Below are positions 62,382 through 64,000 of a stretch of DNA of 64,000 nucleotides, piece by piece. Position 1 is the stretch's first letter, and every line of letters starts with the position of its first letter. The DNA comes from Nitritalea halalkaliphila LW7. GTDB taxonomy: Bacteria > Bacteroidota > Bacteroidia > Cytophagales > Cyclobacteriaceae. The notes beneath the pieces are model-generated. The model saw only the letters and a list, made by a program, of their open reading frames with translations, was not told where the DNA came from and searched no databases. The DNA is taken from assembly GCF_000265075.1 (NCBI RefSeq), contig NZ_AJYA01000005.1:62001-126000 (forward strand). The letters run 5' to 3'. Both the position numbers and the translations under genes were made by a program.

Positions 62382-63901
62382 ATGACGCAGTTAAACTCCC
62401 TACTCAAGCACAGTGTCTATGTGCTTCTTTGCTTCTTTTTGGCCCAGGGGGCCTATGCCCAAGCCCCCGCTACGGAAACAGAAAAGGCCACCGAAAGGCT
62501 CAGCCGGCACGTGCACATATTAGCTGCCGACTCCATGGAGGGGAGAGGACTGGGCACAGAAGGGCGCCTAAAAGCGATCCGCTACATCGAGTCCGAAATG
62601 GCAGCAGTGGGCCTACAGCCACTACCGGGAGCAGACAGCTTTCGCCAGGAATTTGAATTGCGCATCGCCCTGATCAACTTGAAAGGCATCAACTTGGTCG
62701 GCATGCTTCCCGGGAGCGATCCGGAGCTACGGGAAGAATATATCGTCGTGGGTGCCCACTACGATCATTTAGGGTATAGCGAGCGGGGAATTTTCCCGGG
62801 TGCAGATGATAATGCTTCCGGTGTAGCGGGCATCTTAGAAATCGCCCGCATGCTGCAGGAAAAAGGGGAACCCCTGAAACGCAGCATCCTTTTCGTGGCT
62901 TTTGATGCTGAGGAGAGCGGTCTGATCGGGGCTGAGAAATTCGTAGAAGCAGCTAAACCCTTCCCGAATTCGGCGATTAAGGCCATGTTTTCCTTAGACA
63001 TGATCGGCATGTACGAAAAAAAGGGGAGCCTGGAACTGAAAGGATTGGAGACTTTGGCCGAAGGCCTCTCCCTTCTGGAGCGCGCTGAAAGTCAGCACGA
63101 TATCCGCATCAAAGGAACGGCGCCCACTATCGAGCGGCGAACGGATACGTGGCCCTTCGGGCAAGTCGGCATTCCGGCTATCTATGTGAATACGGGCATT
63201 ATTTCTCCTTACCATACGCCTCAGGATAAGGCGAACTTGCTCGACTACCCGGGGATGGCGAAGGTGAGTGCCTTCCTGAGCGATCTTCTCACTGAAATGG
63301 CGCTGGCCCCAAGCCTGAGCCCCATCGAAAATCTAAAAAATCTACGAAATGGCGGCTCGGCGAAGCGTCTAAACACAGGCGCGCAGTTTGCCATGGGCAA
63401 TGCCTTTAACCGGCATAGAAGCGCGGCATTTAATAGTTTCGGGGTCGTGGCCTTTGAGGCAGGTTTAAATGCGGAGTACAAGTTGAAAAATCGCTTAGAG
63501 TTAAGCTTGGCAACCTTAGTGGAATGGCACGGTGCGGAGCTTGGGGAAAGCATTCTTCGGAGAGCCTCGCTGACTGCCCCCTGCATCTGCGCTATAATTT
63601 GATAAGCGAAGGGGAGAGTGTGCGCTTATTTTTAGGTACAGGCCCGTATGTGCGCTATGACTTAGGCCAGCGGGATCCGGATGCTTACCTGTCCTTTACA
63701 GGTAGGACGCCGGAGCAAGTGGCTGCCGCTTCGTTTAACAACGTAGAGTTGGGGCTTAGTCTCCAGGTGGGGATGCAGGTGTCGCGCCGCGTCACGCTGC
63801 TCGTGGACTGGCGCTATGCCCTTACGGACCTGTATGCGGTCCCTGGTGACAGCGATATTTACGCGCGTGGCTTCCGAGTAGGTCTTGCGTATGGATTTTA
63901 A
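62382..63901 (+). CDS. M28 family zinc metallopeptidase with C-terminal barrel-like domain, frame broken once
   Basis: The restored protein of about 506 residues has a signal peptide (YVLLCFFLAQGAYA) and an M28 aminopeptidase domain. The two-zinc ligands are His126 (GAHYDHLG), Asp142 (PGADDNASG), Glu177/Glu178 (FDAEESG), Asp206 (SLDMIGM) and the His of SPYHTPQD. From about residue 330 the chain is a second domain of alternating strands ending YARGFRVGLAYGF, which resembles an outer-membrane beta-barrel. It should trim peptides at the outer membrane or surface. One C is missing in the five-C run at 63587-63591 (restored LTAPLHLRYNLISEG). The pieces run 62382-63602 and about 63590-63901. Confidence 0.85.
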
Positions 63902-63912
63902 CTGCCGCCCAG

Positions 63913-64000
63913 ATGAAAATATTTCAGATGCCACTGGCGGATATCTATCCCCATTACATACAGAAGGTAGAAAAGAAAGGCCGCACACAGGAAGAGCTGG
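63913..64000 (+). CDS. DUF2200 family protein, cut by the window edge
   Basis: The first 29 residues (MKIFQMPLADIYPHYIQKVE, then KKGRTQEEL) match the opening of the DUF2200 family, small cytoplasmic proteins of about 110 residues with no known function. The start is 11 bases after the M28 stop, so the two may share a transcript. The rest lies outside the window. Confidence 0.7.
   Translation, partial: MKIFQMPLADIYPHYIQKVEKKGRTQEEL

Noticed and set aside
1-64000. CRISPR arrays, insertion sequences, tRNA or rRNA genes, prophage
   Set aside because: No direct repeat arrays, transposase, integrase or structural phage genes, cloverleaf-like sequence or rRNA were seen on either strand.

Overview
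The window is a stretch of a Bacteroidota chromosome, perhaps a Saprospiria- or Cytophagia-like lineage (the class is a guess). The phylum rests on three type IX secretion genes (sprA, porU, porV), the order ruvA-sprA-gcvH-vanZ, a SusB-type GH97 lipoprotein, DUF4292/DUF4837/DUF4494 proteins, a CusB carrying a DUF3347 tail, and TAnnTTTG promoters in place of Shine-Dalgarno-led starts. I count 43 genes. I see no rRNA, tRNA, CRISPR array, transposase or phage gene, and no stretch over about 300 bases lacks a gene.

Layout. 0-9 kb: a fused spermidine-synthesis enzyme (SpeD-SpeE), a GH97 alpha-glucosidase, glutaminase, TypA/BipA, a Thermus-type isocitrate dehydrogenase and an enoyl-CoA hydratase. 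9-18 kb: a flippase-like exporter, dUTPase, a TPR protein, a DUF4292 lipoprotein and an EnvC-like factor run head to tail, followed by TatA, a GatA-type amidase and a LysM lytic transglycosylase. 18-31 kb: a DUF4837 lipoprotein, malic enzyme with phosphotransacetylase tail, RuvA, SprA, GcvH, VanZ and TonB. 31-37 kb (minus strand): an FAD oxidoreductase, a large propeller plus outer-membrane-barrel protein, and YicC. 37-45 kb: a metallo-hydrolase, PssA, PorU, PorV and an M16 homologue in one tight run, then ManC and YigZ. 46-52 kb: NhaC antiporter with a DEDDy exonuclease, a Kef-type antiporter and a membrane patatin. 52-64 kb: DUF4494, a Cus-type copper/silver efflux operon headed by a small Cys/His protein, an unclassified protein, an M28 peptidase with a barrel tail, and the start of a DUF2200 gene.

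The outstanding feature is the number of broken frames. In 22 of the 43 genes the obvious protein can be read only by restoring a missing base. I place 33 single-base losses, plus a two-base loss in porV and a possible loss that fuses nhaC to the exonuclease. Every single-base break has the same sign. About 29 lie in short C or G runs, and ten are the last C before TG. Conserved and core genes are hit, and adjoining protein segments rejoin exactly, so a deletion-biased consensus is the likeliest cause. Four breaks share the hexamer GCC TGA, so recoding is kept as a less likely alternative. Broken genes are given below as one full-span entry with the break positions.

How the genes fit together: much of the window concerns the cell envelope. 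It covers outer-membrane secretion (SprA, PorU, PorV), peptidoglycan remodelling (EnvC-like, lytic transglycosylase), TonB energy, Tat export, phospholipid synthesis (PssA), nucleotide-sugar supply (ManC), ion antiport and metal efflux. Central metabolism and polyamine genes are interspersed.
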